A DNA stretch of 6,682 nt from an uncultured Opitutaceae bacterium (GTDB taxonomy: Bacteria; Verrucomicrobiota; Verrucomicrobiia; Opitutales; Opitutaceae). The DNA lies in NCBI GenBank assembly GCA_937128785.1, contig CAKZMS010000652.1, forward strand, positions 1 to 6,682, in the 5' to 3' direction. Position numbers and translations under genes: made by a program. Below are positions 5,928-6,682 of this stretch, in pieces. Within the stretch, counting starts at the first letter, position 1; every line of letters starts with the position of its first letter. The notes under the pieces were generated by a model. The model had not been told where the DNA came from, made no database searches, and saw only the letters and a program-made list of their open reading frames with translations.

Positions 5928-5952
5928 AGCCGCCTGCCGGCGAGGCCGGGCT
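5928..5952 (-). terminator. Hairpin overlapping the sigma-factor stop codon, possible attenuator
   Basis: AGCCGCCT (5928-5935) pairs with AGGC (5943-5946) and GGCT (5949-5952), with a 2-nt bulge and a 7-nt loop. In the - strand transcript it begins within the TAG of the sigma gene and is followed by a C-run instead of a U-run, so it is not a classic terminator. It may reduce read-through to the small gene or protect the 3' end of the sigma message. Confidence 0.35.
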
Positions 5953-6664
5953 AGGCGGCGATCATGACGTCCCACAGGGAGAGCACCTCGAGGTCTTCGC
6001 GGAGCTTGTTCTCCCCGGCGGTCCGGAGTTGGCGGGCCCGCTCACGCGAGACGCCGAGCTCGGATCCGATGGTGTCCAGGGTCGCCTCCTCCAGGTGATA
6101 CCGGCGGATGGCGTAGGCCTGTCGCTCGGGCAACCGGGAGAGGGCGTCCGTGAGTTGCTCCATCAGGTCGCCGCCTTCCGCCTCGGACGCCGGGCAGGGC
6201 GAGGAGGTGTCGGCGAGATTTTCGTCGAGGACGGGCGTGCCCGCTTCCTCCGCCGCGAGGTCGGCGCGGGCGGCGCGCACCTCGTGGGAGGAGAAATCGA
6301 GCGCTTCCGCGATCTCGACGGTTAAGGGAGTGCGCCCCAGTTCGTGGGTGAGCTCGTGTTCGATGCGAGCAACGGCGCGGGCGCGTTCCCGCCGACGGCG
6401 AGCGAGGGGATCGAGCCGCCGGAGCTCGTCGAGCATGGCGCCCCGGACCCGCACGAAGCAGAAGGCGCGGGCATCGTCGACGGGGCCGTCGAAGCGGAGG
6501 GAGGCGTGCATCAGGGCTTCGCGGCCGGCCGAGGCGAGATCGTCACGATCGACGTGCGCCGGGAGGCGAGGGGCGATTCCAGCGAGGGCACGGTCCACAA
6601 GATCCAGCAACGCGACCGGGGCGGGAGCGGGATGGGGTGGGCAGAGGGTATTTGGTGCTATCAT
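5951..6664 (-). CDS. Sigma-70 family, group 3 (FliA/WhiG-like) sigma factor
   Basis: The 237-residue protein should direct RNA polymerase core to a specific promoter set. Region 2 (about 36-95) has the FliA/WhiG pattern: VDRDDLASAGREALMHASLRFD (38-59) then FVRVRGAMLDELRRLDPLARR (70-90). Region 3 (about 100-140) keeps ELGRTPLTVEIAEAL (108-122). An acidic linker with Ser/Pro follows (about 141-166), and region 4 (about 168-227) has LPERQAYAIRRYHLEE and the helix-turn-helix TLDTIGSELGVSRERARQL (195-213). The SRERARQL recognition helix looks more like RpoD-type region 4.2 than typical FliA. The ATG at 6664 leaves a Pro-rich 18-residue N-tail; only 18 bp of upstream DNA is in the window and it has no clear Shine-Dalgarno sequence. 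No flagellar gene or anti-sigma gene is adjacent. The 44-aa gene lies downstream on the same strand. Confidence 0.88.
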   Translation of the reverse strand: MIAPNTLCPPHPAPAPVALLDLVDRALAGIAPRLPAHVDRDDLASAGREALMHASLRFDGPVDDARAFCFVRVRGAMLDELRRLDPLARRRRERARAVARIEHELTHELGRTPLTVEIAEALDFSSHEVRAARADLAAEEAGTPVLDENLADTSSPCPASEAEGGDLMEQLTDALSRLPERQAYAIRRYHLEEATLDTIGSELGVSRERARQLRTAGENKLREDLEVLSLWDVMIAA

Positions 6665-6682
6665 TGCGAAACGCCCGCCGGA

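Overview
The window is about 6.7 kb of high-GC bacterial chromosome. The protein types, the class II homodimeric glycyl-tRNA synthetase, the SSS-family symporter and the near absence of Shine-Dalgarno sequences suggest a verrucomicrobial (Opitutaceae-like) organism. This is an inference from sequence style; no search was run. I see no IS element, phage gene, CRISPR array, tRNA or rRNA.

Layout, left to right. (1) The 3' end of an unrecognised + strand gene (1-429), built from four short helical repeats, converges on glyS. An imperfect hairpin lies between them (440-483). (2) glyS on the - strand (529-2055) encodes glycyl-tRNA synthetase. (3) A 258-bp divergent intergenic region (2056-2313) is unusually structured: a hairpin abutting the glyS start codon, a short perfect inverted repeat, an array of 7-bp direct repeats and a further dyad. 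(4) A + strand cluster follows: a sodium:solute symporter (2314-4035), an unrecognised 153-aa protein (4093-4554) and a membrane histidine kinase (4580-5569). Gaps of 57 and 25 bp suggest an operon, though no response regulator is in view. (5) A 179-bp gap (5570-5748) holds an isolated perfect 17-bp AT-rich palindrome and a strong hairpin with a T-rich + strand tail, which I read as a bidirectional terminator between convergent units. (6) A - strand unit at the right edge has a FliA/WhiG-like sigma factor (5951-6664), followed by a 44-codon gene (5749-5883) predicted to encode a cationic amphipathic peptide. The two are separated by a hairpin at the sigma stop codon and a G-rich tract.

How they may work together: glyS is housekeeping. 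The symporter, 153-aa protein and kinase could form a sodium-coupled uptake and sensing unit. The sigma factor and small peptide could be co-transcribed, the peptide being a candidate modulator of the sigma factor or a membrane-binding peptide. These links rest on proximity only. The least explained elements are the four-repeat protein, the sigma/micropeptide pair and the isolated palindrome.
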